Positions 45,885 through 55,023 of a stretch of 64,000 nt of DNA are shown piece after piece. The stretch is from Clostridia bacterium (GTDB taxonomy: Bacteria > Bacillota > Clostridia > Christensenellales > CAG-138). Where the stretch lies: positions 1-64,000 of the forward strand of contig JAFQCL010000014.1 in assembly GCA_017416425.1 (NCBI GenBank), read 5' to 3'. Both the position numbers and the translations under genes were made by a program. Each line of letters starts with the position of its first letter. Within the stretch, counting starts at the first letter, position 1. The notes under the pieces are model-generated. The model saw nothing but the letters and a program-made list of their open reading frames with translations, was not told the origin of the DNA and ran no database searches.

Positions 45885-46751
45885 TCAATCTATAAGACTT
45901 GAAATAGGCATTTGAGCCCCAACTGCCGTCATTTTTTCAAGCAGAACTCCCTCGTCTATACTGCCTATAACTCGAGCTCTGTCATCAAGTACTATTATCA
46001 TGTTGTAGCTTCCAGATGATACAAGCTTCAGCGCTTCTCCTATGGTCGTGTTCATATATAGAGCAATACTTCTTATTCTTAAAGCTTCACCGCGTCTTAT
46101 ACTGCTTCCATGCCGCAGTATGCTTTTTACATTTTCGCGGCTTGTCCTTATTTCATTTATAGCGGCAACCACAAGAAATGCGCCAAGAAGCATCGGTGTG
46201 ATATTAGCAAAATCAAAAATTGCACCGGCTATCCCAAAAATACATATAAATGCCCCCAGCACTATTCCCACTACCGAGCAAACCTTTGTTGCCATTCTTT
46301 CACCCAAAGCTTTTTCCAATATTTGAGCGAGTACTCTTCCACCATCAAGCGGCATAGCCGGTAGGAGATTAATAAACCCAAGAGCAAGGTTTATAGCTAC
46401 GAACTGTCTTGGAAGCTCACTATCAATGTTTAGCAGCATACATAAGGAACTACAGCATATACCTATCATTATGCTAAAGATAGGACCTATCAAAGCAACC
46501 ACAAGGCGATCGAGCCACATTGCACCGGTAAGCTCCATGCGCATAACACAGCCAAAAGGCTGTAATTCTATTGAGCTTACCGCCATACCCATGCTTTTTG
46601 CCGCAAATACATGCGCAAGCTCATGCATGCATATGGATAAAAAGCCAAGTATAAGCGCTGTTAGCGAATCAAGTATCAGCATAAGCGGGATAAGTATAAA
46701 TACAAACGGATTGCACTTTACCCATACCCCATGTACACAAAAGAGCTTCAT
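45885..46751 (-). CDS. spoIVFB: Site-2 protease of the SpoIVFB type
   Basis: SpoIVFB cuts pro-sigma-K within the membrane during sporulation, after release from SpoIVFA. The 288 residues hold about six membrane helices, HELAH (His43 to His47) on the first core helix, and NLLPAMPLDGGR (Asp136) on another, the metal ligands of M50 peptidases. A C-terminal CBS-like cytoplasmic domain (about 200-288) senses ATP in known members. Its start overlaps spoIVFA by four bases. I call it by this context; general S2P function cannot be excluded. Confidence 0.88.
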   Translation of the reverse strand: MKLFCVHGVWVKCNPFVFILIPLMLILDSLTALILGFLSICMHELAHVFAAKSMGMAVSSIELQPFGCVMRMELTGAMWLDRLVVALIGPIFSIMIGICCSSLCMLLNIDSELPRQFVAINLALGFINLLPAMPLDGGRVLAQILEKALGERMATKVCSVVGIVLGAFICIFGIAGAIFDFANITPMLLGAFLVVAAINEIRTSRENVKSILRHGSSIRRGEALRIRSIALYMNTTIGEALKLVSSGSYNMIIVLDDRARVIGSIDEGVLLEKMTAVGAQMPISSLID

Positions 46752-47401
46752 CTTAGATCATTGATATCAATATAATCCGTTATCTGCTGAATCTCTCCCT
46801 GCTTTACGATCTTAAAATAAAGGCTGGGAATGCTGCCAAGGCTCCCTATGCTATCCTTTCTTTTAAGCGGTTGATTTATTTCACACCGCACACTTCCCAG
46901 TCCATAATATGTAGTTGAAATATCATCATCATGCATTACCGTAACATAGTTTCCAAGCAGGGGGTCTTCGCTTACAGCAATCACAACACCGTCTTTTACA
47001 CAGTATACCTGGGCGTTTTCAGTCGATATAAAGCGTGCCAGCATGCCGTTTTGCATAAGCTCCACATTCGTATAGCTAACAGGCGCTTCCATCTCACCTA
47101 TACTTCCGAACACATCAATTATTCCGGGGATACTTACAAATTTCAGTCGTCCAAACAAACCTTCATCCGTATCCTCGAGCTCATCTCCGGAAGCGCTTAT
47201 CGCGTTTACGGCGCAGATTCCCAAAACCAGCATAACAGCCGTTGCACATATCGCAAGCTTCGTCACCATCGAACCTAATCCACCCCTGCGCCTTGAGGCG
47301 GCACCTACATCTGTGCGCGTTGTTATGAATCTTCTTACATTTCCTCTTCTGATATCCGTAGTCTTAAATTCTTCCAGGCTTATCCTTTCACGTTCCGCCA
47401 T
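46748..47401 (-). CDS. spoIVFA: SpoIVFA-like protein with an inactive M23 domain
   Basis: SpoIVFA holds SpoIVFB inactive in the outer forespore membrane until a signal arrives. The 217 residues have a basic N-terminal tail, one membrane helix (about 45-68), and a C-terminal LytM/M23-like domain (about 115-217). That domain lacks the usual zinc ligands: HDDDISTTYYGL replaces the HGxxxxTxYAHL pattern, so it is a folded but inactive peptidase, as in other SpoIVFA proteins. GGAGG precedes the start, and spoIVFB overlaps its end. Confidence 0.85.
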   Translation of the reverse strand: MAERERISLEEFKTTDIRRGNVRRFITTRTDVGAASRRRGGLGSMVTKLAICATAVMLVLGICAVNAISASGDELEDTDEGLFGRLKFVSIPGIIDVFGSIGEMEAPVSYTNVELMQNGMLARFISTENAQVYCVKDGVVIAVSEDPLLGNYVTVMHDDDISTTYYGLGSVRCEINQPLKRKDSIGSLGSIPSLYFKIVKQGEIQQITDYIDINDLR

Positions 47402-47530
47402 AATACACCTCCCAAGTTGATACCTCTGTACTTGATTGGTATGCCGCTTTTGATCGCATTATGTGTGAAAACGCCCTATCGGGCTTTGTTTATTATAGCA
47501 TCTTAATTAGTATTGCCTTTCAATTTAAAA

Positions 47531-47553
47531 GGGACAGGCTTTTCGCCTGCCCC
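47531..47553 (-). terminator. Terminator of the lipoprotein gene
   Basis: On the minus strand, GGGGCAGGC pairs with GCCTGTCCC (one G-U pair) across a 5-base loop, followed by TTTTAAATT. Confidence 0.75.
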
Positions 47554-47560
47554 CTTTATC

Positions 47561-48604
47561 TTACCTGTTATCAACATAATCATCCGGGTGAATTTTATAG
47601 CATACCTCTACTTCATATGTTTCAAAAGTAAAGTCCTCACTGAATTCATACCTGTCTACGATGAATTCGCCATCTTTGAAGCCCCAGTATATTTTCAGAG
47701 CGCCGTCTGTGTAGATCGTCAGCGAATTGATATAAATGCCTTTCTCCTCCCATCCTTCAATTCTACTTTCTATTCCCTTTCCCTCTTCTTCATCATCATG
47801 ATCATAAAGGAAATAGCCATATAAATAATCGGCATAGGGAATAAAAGCCGAATCAGCCTCGGCCAAATCACGCAATTCCACTCCCTCGGCCAATAAATCC
47901 CTAACTGCGTCAAAGGAGAGTGTCTGGCCCATTACAGCAATGTGACCCACTACATGAAAAGAGTCACCCTTTGCTAAAGAATCAAAATCATATTTGTCAA
48001 GCCCGTTCTCATTAATATATTTTTCTGAGTATGTATTTTCAGGTATTATTTTATTGAAAAATATGAATAAGCGCTGTCCTCGGTCGGTATTATACATTAA
48101 ATACGAATTGCCGCCATCTTCAGGATTTCGGGCAGCGCCATACGGCATTCTTGCTGTAACCTCAAAGAAACTATCCCAAGCTAAAGATACAGGGGGTCTT
48201 GAATAATCGCTTGGCAGATTAAACGGTCGCCTGTATGCATTATCCCCTTCCTCCGTTTCCGGAACAGTTTCATAAAAAGTGTAGAAAATGTCCTCATAGC
48301 GGTATGTCGGTATGTAGCCCGAATCTTCATATAAGCTCCAAAATGACCTCTTCCCTTTATTTGCGTTACCCCGTTCGGCAAATATACGATCTATATCCGA
48401 TATTAATTCGCATACCATCGGCGTAGGTTCGGGGGTTGGCTCCGGAGTGGGTTCCGGGGTATGCGTCGCATTCATCGGCTGCTCCGTTGGTGTTTCGGCA
48501 GGAATCGGTGGTTCTTCAGGCGTATTGCAGCCGATCACGCACATTCCTAATATTATTACTATAATCAAAAACATTGATAACGCAGCTCTTGATCCATTTT
48601 TCAT
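47561..48604 (-). CDS. Secreted lipoprotein of unknown function
   Basis: The 347 residues begin with a type II signal peptide: a short basic start, a hydrophobic stretch to residue 25, and the lipobox VIGC at 23-26. A proline/threonine-rich linker of PEPT repeats (about 40-63) follows, typical of a surface spacer. The rest, from about 65, is acidic and tyrosine-rich, and matches no family I know. It starts 20 bases after the large secreted gene ends, so the two are very likely co-transcribed. A terminator follows. Confidence 0.8.
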   Translation of the reverse strand: MKNGSRAALSMFLIIVIILGMCVIGCNTPEEPPIPAETPTEQPMNATHTPEPTPEPTPEPTPMVCELISDIDRIFAERGNANKGKRSFWSLYEDSGYIPTYRYEDIFYTFYETVPETEEGDNAYRRPFNLPSDYSRPPVSLAWDSFFEVTARMPYGAARNPEDGGNSYLMYNTDRGQRLFIFFNKIIPENTYSEKYINENGLDKYDFDSLAKGDSFHVVGHIAVMGQTLSFDAVRDLLAEGVELRDLAEADSAFIPYADYLYGYFLYDHDDEEEGKGIESRIEGWEEKGIYINSLTIYTDGALKIYWGFKDGEFIVDRYEFSEDFTFETYEVEVCYKIHPDDYVDNR

Positions 48605-48623
48605 CGTTCATGTCCTCCTTTCA

Positions 48624-50534
48624 TTAATTGGCGTCTACTCTAAAATAAATCACATTGCTTTTCCTGTAATATTGGGTATTGGTGTCTCCCGAAATCCAGC
48701 TTGAAGTTTCCGGATCAAAACCTGAGGGTCTCAATGTGGATGGATTCGTTGTCATTTTATCCGCCCAAAGCCCCTGATCCGTTTGGTATAGCCAGTGATA
48801 GCTCAAAGAATCATGTGGATTTTCTTCATCCTGATAATCATCATCAGGATTATTTGGCATATAATTAAATATTCCATTTCCATTTATATCATTGAAGTCC
48901 ACTCTTGTTGCTACTCTATACTGATCCAGTCCGATACTTGAACTTGCGCTTCCTATTAGAGCCCAGCTTACGGAATTCAGGTTTTCATTCATCCAGGTTA
49001 TGCATTTGTCAATATAATATTCTTCCACCTCCGATATAGACATACCATTTAAGTCTCTTTCCTCTATCTCTAGCTCATCTGAATCAATATACTGCATTAC
49101 ATCCAGTGCATAGCCCATGCAATTCTGAGACGCACTGCTTGACTGCTCATATGGTCTGCTACCATAATAGCTGCTTAGATATGTAATAACAAGCTCTGGT
49201 TTATTTGGCGAAGGCGCGTCTGATGAATAAAAGGTAGTAATAGAAGCGGACGCACCTTCACTCTTCGAGCGTATTTCAAATCCGTAATTGGTATTGACCC
49301 CTTCGACCCAATCACGTACCATGGAAGTCACCGAAAATGCGTACCAGGAGTTTCCATACTCATAGGAACTAATGATGTTTGATGACGAGGATGAAGGCTT
49401 ATTGTTCCAGGTTATGCTTCCGGATGACCAGTTTGATGTTACCCGATATGCCCACATATTTGTACTTGAGCCTGTTTTATTCTTTAGCCTTAGCTCCGCT
49501 TCGGTAATGTTGCACGTAGCCAAATTTGTCGGCAGATTGAATTTTATAAACGTTCTATTGGTACCATAAGCAGTTGATGACCCTATCCAAAGATCCTGAG
49601 TCATCTGAAAGTTTGCACTCGGCGAAATGCTCCTTACATGCGAGTCAAATGTATTATTCTCGCCTGTAACCATAACAGAAGGGTCAATAACAATGGGATA
49701 TACTCTATCCGGGCTGTTAAGGAAGGTTTCATCGATGGTAATATCGATTTTCAGATCTGTACCACGACCTGAAATGACCGACATCTTGATCTTATCGGTA
49801 AAAGCTCCGGCAGCATCAAAGGCAAAAAGTCCTCCCATCATGAAAATCGGCTTGGCGCTCAATGTTCCAGACGCTGCACTGTTATCTTTAAAAAATATGT
49901 AACCATTCTCACTGTAGTATTCCAGACCTTCGGTGCTGATATTGAAAATGAATTGATTACTTTCCGCTAGCTCATTTATAACGATTAGCTCTTTTACTCC
50001 ATTGTCATAGACTTCATATACAAGATCGATTCCGGGTTTTACATTCTGATATACCATGCTGTTTTCCAGCGCAATAAGCCCATCTATCAGGGTTTCATAG
50101 CTGAGAGACTCCTTATTATGTGTTTTGCCGCTTGCGGCTTGCGCGCCTACCATCTGCATGGAGAGTGCATAGTCCTCATACTCGATGCGAACAGGATTTT
50201 TAGTTACGTCCTCAGCAAAACGCACCAAAAACCTATTGGCCTCGCTTTGATATGAGTAGACGCCGCTTGATCTATTCGTTTCACAACGAATGATGCGGTT
50301 ACTGATATCCTCATATTTCCCCTGCTTGTTTAAATAATGTACATTTCCCGCATAAAGTACGGTTTGAAGCTGACCATTCTCCAAAAGATAGGTCTTTGAG
50401 TCGGCGGTGCGCCTTTCGGTCAGCTCACGGACACGTTCGTCAGGCTTTCCATTCTCTGCCAGTCCAACAGGAGCCATGGTCATTATGAACGCCAGCATAA
50501 CAAGCCACAAAATAGCGTTATAAAATCTCTTCAT
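48624..50534 (-). CDS. Secreted DNRLRE-domain protein with a possible cysteine-peptidase-like C-terminus
   Basis: The 636-residue protein has a signal peptide (1-27, cleaved near GLAENG). Its middle (about 290-455) carries a DNRLRE-like repeat region that is found in bacterial surface proteins, with IKFNLP and ITWNNKPSSSS. The C-terminal part holds a conserved cysteine at 472 (QNCMGYALD) and a histidine at 580 (SYHWLYQTDQGLW). This spacing is like a papain-type cysteine peptidase, but I have no proof of activity. The start is ATG 50532-50534; a TTG 7 codons earlier is less likely. The lipoprotein gene follows. Confidence 0.75.
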   Translation of the reverse strand: MKRFYNAILWLVMLAFIMTMAPVGLAENGKPDERVRELTERRTADSKTYLLENGQLQTVLYAGNVHYLNKQGKYEDISNRIIRCETNRSSGVYSYQSEANRFLVRFAEDVTKNPVRIEYEDYALSMQMVGAQAASGKTHNKESLSYETLIDGLIALENSMVYQNVKPGIDLVYEVYDNGVKELIVINELAESNQFIFNISTEGLEYYSENGYIFFKDNSAASGTLSAKPIFMMGGLFAFDAAGAFTDKIKMSVISGRGTDLKIDITIDETFLNSPDRVYPIVIDPSVMVTGENNTFDSHVRSISPSANFQMTQDLWIGSSTAYGTNRTFIKFNLPTNLATCNITEAELRLKNKTGSSTNMWAYRVTSNWSSGSITWNNKPSSSSSNIISSYEYGNSWYAFSVTSMVRDWVEGVNTNYGFEIRSKSEGASASITTFYSSDAPSPNKPELVITYLSSYYGSRPYEQSSSASQNCMGYALDVMQYIDSDELEIEERDLNGMSISEVEEYYIDKCITWMNENLNSVSWALIGSASSSIGLDQYRVATRVDFNDINGNGIFNYMPNNPDDDYQDEENPHDSLSYHWLYQTDQGLWADKMTTNPSTLRPSGFDPETSSWISGDTNTQYYRKSNVIYFRVDAN

Positions 50535-50683
50535 AAATTTATCCAACCTTTCCAAATTTTAACAACCACAGGTTGCATTGATATTATAACTTATGTAAAT
50601 CATAAAGGCAATAACAAATATATCCTAATAGCTAAATATCTATCATATTATATACGAGCAAATAGCGAATACACAAAAAAATC

Positions 50684-50707
50684 AGCCGAAGGAATGCTCC
50701 AACGGCT
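50684..50707 (-). terminator. Terminator of the nfnAB operon
   Basis: On the minus strand, AGCCG and CGGCT flank GGA/TCC, followed by GATTTTTTTG. It lies just beyond the nfnB stop codon. Confidence 0.7.
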
Positions 50708-50724
50708 TAGATATTTTTTGCAAA

Positions 50725-52122
50725 CTATTTCGTGTCTTTACTTGTCAACTTAGCATCTATAGCTTTTGCAGCGGTCTTACCTGCACCCATTGCAAGTATT
50801 ACCGTTGCCGCGCCGGTAACTGCGTCTCCACCCGCATATATAAACTCCCTTGAGGTCTCTCCGGTTTCCTCATTGACGATTATTCCTCCCCATTTTTGGG
50901 TATCAAGACCATAAGTCGTATCCTTTATCAGCGGATTTGGCGATGTACCAAGCGCCATGATTACGCAGTCGATATCTATATCAAATTCAGTGCCCTCAAT
51001 AGCTATCGGCCTTGCTCTACCCGATTCGTCAGGTTCGCTAAGTCTCATCTTCTGGCAACGCATACCATTTACAAATCCATCTTCACCAGAATGAATCAAG
51101 AGCGGATTTGTAAGGAATCTAAATTCTATTCCCTCCTCCATTGCATGCTCTACCTCCTCGCGGCGCGCGGGAAGTTCAGCCTCCGTGCGACGGTATACCA
51201 CGGTTACATGTGCACCAAGCCTTTTCGCGCAGCGAGCAGCGTCCATGGCTACATTTCCACCACCTACAACAGCAACCTTTTTCCCACGTTGTATTGGGGT
51301 ATCACTTCCGGACTTATATGCCTTCATGAGGTTTATGCGGGTAAGGAATTCATTAGCTGAATATACACCCTTTAAATTTTCACCAGGTATGTTCATAAAT
51401 TTTGGAAGCCCTGCTCCCGAACCGATAAACACAGCTTCATAACCATGATCCTGCATAAGTTCATCAATGGTAATGGTTTTTCCGATCACAACGTTAGTCT
51501 GAATTTCAACACCAAGTTCTTTTAAGGTATCTATCTCCCTTTGGACTATGGATTTTGGCAGTCTAAACTCAGGAATACCATATACAAGCACGCCACCTGC
51601 AACGTGAAGCGCTTCAAAGACCGTTACCTGATATCCAAGCTTTGCAAGATCACCTGCACATGTAAGACCAGCGGGGCCGGACCCAATTATAGCTACCTTG
51701 TGACCGTTGGCAGCTGGCCTTTTAGCCTTTTCTTTAGAATGTATGTTGTGCCAATCTGCAACAAAGCGTTCAAGTCTTCCAATAGCAACAGGCTCACCCT
51801 TAGCGCCCCGAACGCACATACCTTCACACTGCGATTCCTGAGGACACACACGTCCGCAAACAGCGGGCAGCGAGCTGGATTTTGATATTATTTGATAAGC
51901 TCTCTCAAAATTCCCTTCACTTACCTCATGTACAAAAGCCGGTATATCGATACAAACCGGACAATTGCTTACGCAGGGTTTAGCCTTACAATTAAGACAA
52001 CGCTTTGCTTCATCTATAGCCGCCTTGTCATCATACCCTAGCGCAACTTCATCAAAATTTTTATTGCGCACGTGCGGTGTCTGAGAGGGCATCATGTTTT
52101 TTATATTAGACATGTTAGGCAT
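50725..52122 (-). CDS. nfnB: NADH-dependent ferredoxin:NADP+ oxidoreductase subunit B (GltD-like)
   Basis: NfnAB reversibly couples NADH and reduced ferredoxin to NADP+ reduction by electron bifurcation, an energy valve in anaerobes. The 465 residues have N-terminal cysteines for two 4Fe-4S clusters (CLNCKAKPCVSNCPVC, CGRVCPQESQCEGMC) and two dinucleotide motifs (GSGPAGLTCAGDL, GGGNVAMDAARC). The same fold serves as the small subunit of glutamate synthase, but the NfnA gene directly upstream identifies it. The ATG at 52120-52122 has an AGGAGG site and overlaps nfnA by 8 bases. Confidence 0.92.
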   Translation of the reverse strand: MPNMSNIKNMMPSQTPHVRNKNFDEVALGYDDKAAIDEAKRCLNCKAKPCVSNCPVCIDIPAFVHEVSEGNFERAYQIISKSSSLPAVCGRVCPQESQCEGMCVRGAKGEPVAIGRLERFVADWHNIHSKEKAKRPAANGHKVAIIGSGPAGLTCAGDLAKLGYQVTVFEALHVAGGVLVYGIPEFRLPKSIVQREIDTLKELGVEIQTNVVIGKTITIDELMQDHGYEAVFIGSGAGLPKFMNIPGENLKGVYSANEFLTRINLMKAYKSGSDTPIQRGKKVAVVGGGNVAMDAARCAKRLGAHVTVVYRRTEAELPARREEVEHAMEEGIEFRFLTNPLLIHSGEDGFVNGMRCQKMRLSEPDESGRARPIAIEGTEFDIDIDCVIMALGTSPNPLIKDTTYGLDTQKWGGIIVNEETGETSREFIYAGGDAVTGAATVILAMGAGKTAAKAIDAKLTSKDTK

Positions 52123-52963
52123 TGTTTTCGGCCTCCTTAAACAAATTGCAGGTTTCCTCGTAGGCGTGGCGTTCAAATTCGCGATAAGTTCCTCCCCTTG
52201 CTATGGCTTCATCAAAATCGACCTCATGGCCATCAAATTCCGGCCCATCTACGCAGGCAAATTTTGTCTTTCCAGCAACTGTAAGGCGGCATCCTCCACA
52301 CATACCTGTACCATCAATCATAATAGGGTTCATGCTTACAATAGTCTTTATGCCAAACTCCTTTGTAAGCTTGCACACATATTTCATCATTATAAGGGGG
52401 CCTATAGTAATGACCGCATCATATTTTTCACCACTTTCTATGAGCTTTCTAAGCGCATCGGTGACAAGTCCTTTCCCCCCCCATGAGCCATCATCGCTCA
52501 TACGAACAAGTTTTGAAGAATTTTTAACAAACTCGTTCTCAAGTATAACAAGCTCCTTATTTCTAAATCCAATTACAGAATGCACCTCACATCCAAGCCT
52601 ATGAAGCTTTTTTGCGATAGGAAGTGCAATAGCACAGCCTACACCTCCGCCCACGATAGCGACCTTCTTCAAGCCATCGGTATGTGTAGCACGACCCAAC
52701 GGTCCTACGAAATCCTGTATGAAATCGCCTTCGTTTAAATGATCCAGCTTCTTTGTAGTTGCACCCACTATTTGAAATATTATGGTAACACTACCCTGTT
52801 CTCTGTTAAAGTCAGCTATAGTAAGTGGTATTCTTTCTCCGTTTTCATCCACCCTCAAAATTATAAACTGACCTGGCTCCGCTTTTGCCGCAATCAAGGG
52901 CGCATCCACTTCCATCAATGTCACCCAAGGATTTAGAACCTGCTTTTTAAGTATTTTAAACAT
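52115..52963 (-). CDS. nfnA: NADH-dependent ferredoxin:NADP+ oxidoreductase subunit A
   Basis: NfnA binds FAD, NAD and a 2Fe-2S cluster and forms a heterodimer with NfnB. The 282 residues show the ferredoxin-reductase FAD motif (RIPLTIADF) near 43-51, the nucleotide region GGVGCAIALPIAKKL, and the cluster cysteines in MCGGCRLTVAGKTKFACVDG near 222-241. It could serve as a sulfide dehydrogenase subunit in other settings; the coupling to nfnB decides. It leads the operon. Confidence 0.9.
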   Translation of the reverse strand: MFKILKKQVLNPWVTLMEVDAPLIAAKAEPGQFIILRVDENGERIPLTIADFNREQGSVTIIFQIVGATTKKLDHLNEGDFIQDFVGPLGRATHTDGLKKVAIVGGGVGCAIALPIAKKLHRLGCEVHSVIGFRNKELVILENEFVKNSSKLVRMSDDGSWGGKGLVTDALRKLIESGEKYDAVITIGPLIMMKYVCKLTKEFGIKTIVSMNPIMIDGTGMCGGCRLTVAGKTKFACVDGPEFDGHEVDFDEAIARGGTYREFERHAYEETCNLFKEAENNA

Positions 52964-53243
52964 TTTACTACTCCTTATTTCGTGTCTTCATTTATATTGT
53001 AGGCCTATTTCCATAAAACATTAAAGCCATCATATTAAGACTTATACCCTTAAACGTTGAAACATCCCAAAGCTTAAGGATACTATAAAAATTTTCCGAG
53101 CATCTCAGTATAGCTAGCCAAACGCCATCCGCATTGAGTATTGTAACACTGAATACACCATCGTTCAAGTATAGTTTAATGTATGTTGTAATGTTCTTCC
53201 GTTAATGATACAATTAGAAAAAACACAAAGGCAGGTAAATCAT
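52964..53243. other. Intergenic region between nfnA and the gene at 53244
   Basis: This 280-base divergent stretch holds a weak candidate for the nfnA promoter (TTAATG and TACAAT, 17 bases apart on the minus strand near 52998-53026) and the promoter for the plus-strand gene. No other feature was seen. Confidence 0.5.
53186..53214 (+). promoter_or_regulatory. Promoter of the gene at 53244
   Basis: TTGTAA and TACAAT are 17 bases apart. RNA would start near 53221, which excludes the upstream ATG at 53205 as the translation start. Confidence 0.6.
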
Positions 53244-53948
53244 ATGCTATATATCCGCTGCGTTTGGGAGCACAACGCACATGATACCCTTTTGTATGCG
53301 GAAAATATTATCGGAGCCTTTACAAGGGGTACTTCTTTAGATGAAGCTTTAAATAAAATGCCGCGGGAGATCTGCTCCTATTTAAAATGGATCGGATATG
53401 GCGCTCCAGACGATCTAAAGCCGGTCATCGTTCAGGAAAAGGAATCACAGCTTAAAATCAGCGATGCCGATAGCGATGTATTATTTGATAGTGAACGAGA
53501 AGTTTTGACTTGGTGTGAATACAGCTCATTAAAGCAGCTTGCGCTTAAATCGGCCGCCGATTTTCATAGACTTTATGAGTCCATTCCCGATATCAAAAAA
53601 AGCTGTCTTAAAGAGCGTTCCACCTTTTACGGCAGCATGCCTCTCACCGCAGAGGAAATGTATTTTCATACAAGGAATGTAAACAGCTACTACTTTGATG
53701 AGATCGGGGTAACTGCGGATAATGGAGGCTCAATTTTAGACTGTAGGATCAGAGGTTTTAAGGCGCTGGAGCGTAAGCCCGATTATTTGAGCAATACCGT
53801 CTACTTCGGCAGCTATAATGAGGAATGGTCTTTACGAAAAGTGCTTCGCCGCTTTGTATGGCATGATAGGATACACGCAAAAGCTATGTGGCGTATGGCT
53901 GAAAAAACCTTTGGTCATGGCAGCATTCCTAATATATTTTGTTTTTGA
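53244..53948 (+). CDS. Unknown two-part protein: HicB-like start, DinB-like end
   Basis: This 234-residue protein is not one I can name. Residues 1-50 (MLYIRCVWEHN, then TLLYAENIIGAFTRGTSLDEALNKMP) resemble the small HicB fold used by antitoxins and other regulators. The C-terminal 100 residues are helical and include TRNVNSYYF and VWHDRIHAKAMWRMA, recalling the metal-binding histidines of DinB-like proteins. I infer no function. The start is the ATG at 53244, since the predicted RNA begins near 53221; the ribosome-binding site (GCAGG) is weak. Confidence 0.65.
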   Translation: MLYIRCVWEHNAHDTLLYAENIIGAFTRGTSLDEALNKMPREICSYLKWIGYGAPDDLKPVIVQEKESQLKISDADSDVLFDSEREVLTWCEYSSLKQLALKSAADFHRLYESIPDIKKSCLKERSTFYGSMPLTAEEMYFHTRNVNSYYFDEIGVTADNGGSILDCRIRGFKALERKPDYLSNTVYFGSYNEEWSLRKVLRRFVWHDRIHAKAMWRMAEKTFGHGSIPNIFCF

Positions 53949-53967
53949 ACATATATCTATAATAAAT

Positions 53968-53995
53968 ATTAGCCGAATGAAATCACTCGGCTAAT
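53968..53995. terminator. Hairpin between the gene at 53244 and flavodoxin
   Basis: ATTAGCCGA and TCGGCTAAT form a perfect 9-base stem around a 10-base loop, between two convergent genes. The T-run is better on the minus strand (ATTTATTAT), so it most likely ends the flavodoxin transcript. Confidence 0.65.
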
Positions 53996-54017
53996 ACATT
54001 ACATAATCAATTTATAG

Positions 54018-54431
54018 TTATGAATTTGTTAAAGCTTTTCCAAGCTGTACGCACATTTCCTGTGCATCCGTATCAGGCGCTTCATTGCATATGAAACTAT
54101 CAGTAACCATAACCGCCCCTTTAGCTCTACACATATCTTCCCACGTACGCATCCACTCGCCATCACCCCAACCATATGAGCCAAAAAGCACTATCTTTTT
54201 ACCTGAAAGCTTATGTGCACATTCGTTAAACATTGGCTCAAATTCGCTTTCCTCAAGCTGCTCGGCTCCCATCGAAGGGCATCCAAATGCTATAGCGTCA
54301 AACTCATCCATCATTTTAGCATTAAACTCACTTGCTGTAAAGATAGATGCCTGTGCTCCCTCAGCTACTTTTTGAGCCATCAGCTCGGTATTACCTGTCC
54401 CGCTCCAATAAACTACAGCCGTTTTTGTCAT
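54018..54431 (-). CDS. Flavodoxin
   Basis: Flavodoxins are small FMN proteins that replace ferredoxin in electron transfer when iron is short. The 137 residues hold the FMN phosphate loop SGTGNT at 10-15 and the isoalloxazine-side loops AFGCPSMG near 50 and FGSYGWGDGEW near 89. Length and motifs fit a short-chain flavodoxin. It is the last gene of a three-gene operon behind two likely DtxR-type operators, which suits iron-starvation control. Confidence 0.93.
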   Translation of the reverse strand: MTKTAVVYWSGTGNTELMAQKVAEGAQASIFTASEFNAKMMDEFDAIAFGCPSMGAEQLEESEFEPMFNECAHKLSGKKIVLFGSYGWGDGEWMRTWEDMCRAKGAVMVTDSFICNEAPDTDAQEMCVQLGKALTNS

Positions 54432-54466
54432 AAATTACCAATCCTCCTTGATCATATATGTATCTA

Positions 54467-55018
54467 TTAGGCGCTTACGGTAAGCTGAAGTACACTTCTA
54501 CCTTGTTCCCAGAGGCGCTTGTATATATCCTTACATTTATTAAATCTGGCGAATGTTTTCACAGCTTCACATTTATCACCATATACTTTCCAACAGCCTA
54601 TATATTTGCAGTTACGTCCGCCACTATTTATAAAACCCATGACATCATGCAGGGGATAACCAAGAAAAACGCCTATCTCATGCGGAAAATTATCGTCTTC
54701 AATTATACGCGAAGAAAGTTTTTGTAAAGCCGATTCAAGATCAAGTCCTTTATAGCCTCGCTCGTCCAAAAACAGCTTAATCGCGGATGAGGTCAAATCT
54801 TGGATAAGGCTGCTTCGCCTGTAAACATATATCAGCGCTTTATTATCACGCTTTCTCATTACAAAAAACTCTATTCCCTTTGGAGCAAAAGACTCATTAT
54901 AGTATAAAATCATTCTTTCAAAATCCATATCGCACGAAAGCTCTATTGTAAATAAACTTGCGGTCTTCAATGACGCAAGCGTAGGCGCACAATGCTCAAT
55001 AAGATACCTCTCCATCAT
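54467..55018 (-). CDS. DUF3793 protein
   Basis: This 183-residue protein belongs to the DUF3793 family. Its function is unknown. Clostridial members are often next to flavodoxin genes. It has LIEHCAPTLASLKTASLF (residues 5-22) and PHEIGVFLGYPLHDVMGFI near 111-129, and a final CKDIYKRLWEQG. No signal peptide or membrane helix is seen. It starts five bases after the DUF2325 stop, so the two are coupled. Its operon suggests a role in iron or redox homeostasis. Confidence 0.88.
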   Translation of the reverse strand: MMERYLIEHCAPTLASLKTASLFTIELSCDMDFERMILYYNESFAPKGIEFFVMRKRDNKALIYVYRRSSLIQDLTSSAIKLFLDERGYKGLDLESALQKLSSRIIEDDNFPHEIGVFLGYPLHDVMGFINSGGRNCKYIGCWKVYGDKCEAVKTFARFNKCKDIYKRLWEQGRSVLQLTVSA

Positions 55019-55023
55019 TTAAA

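Noticed and set aside
53205-53243. Longer start of the gene at 53244
   Set aside because: The extra codons overlap the predicted -10 region and RNA start, so they cannot be translated from that transcript.
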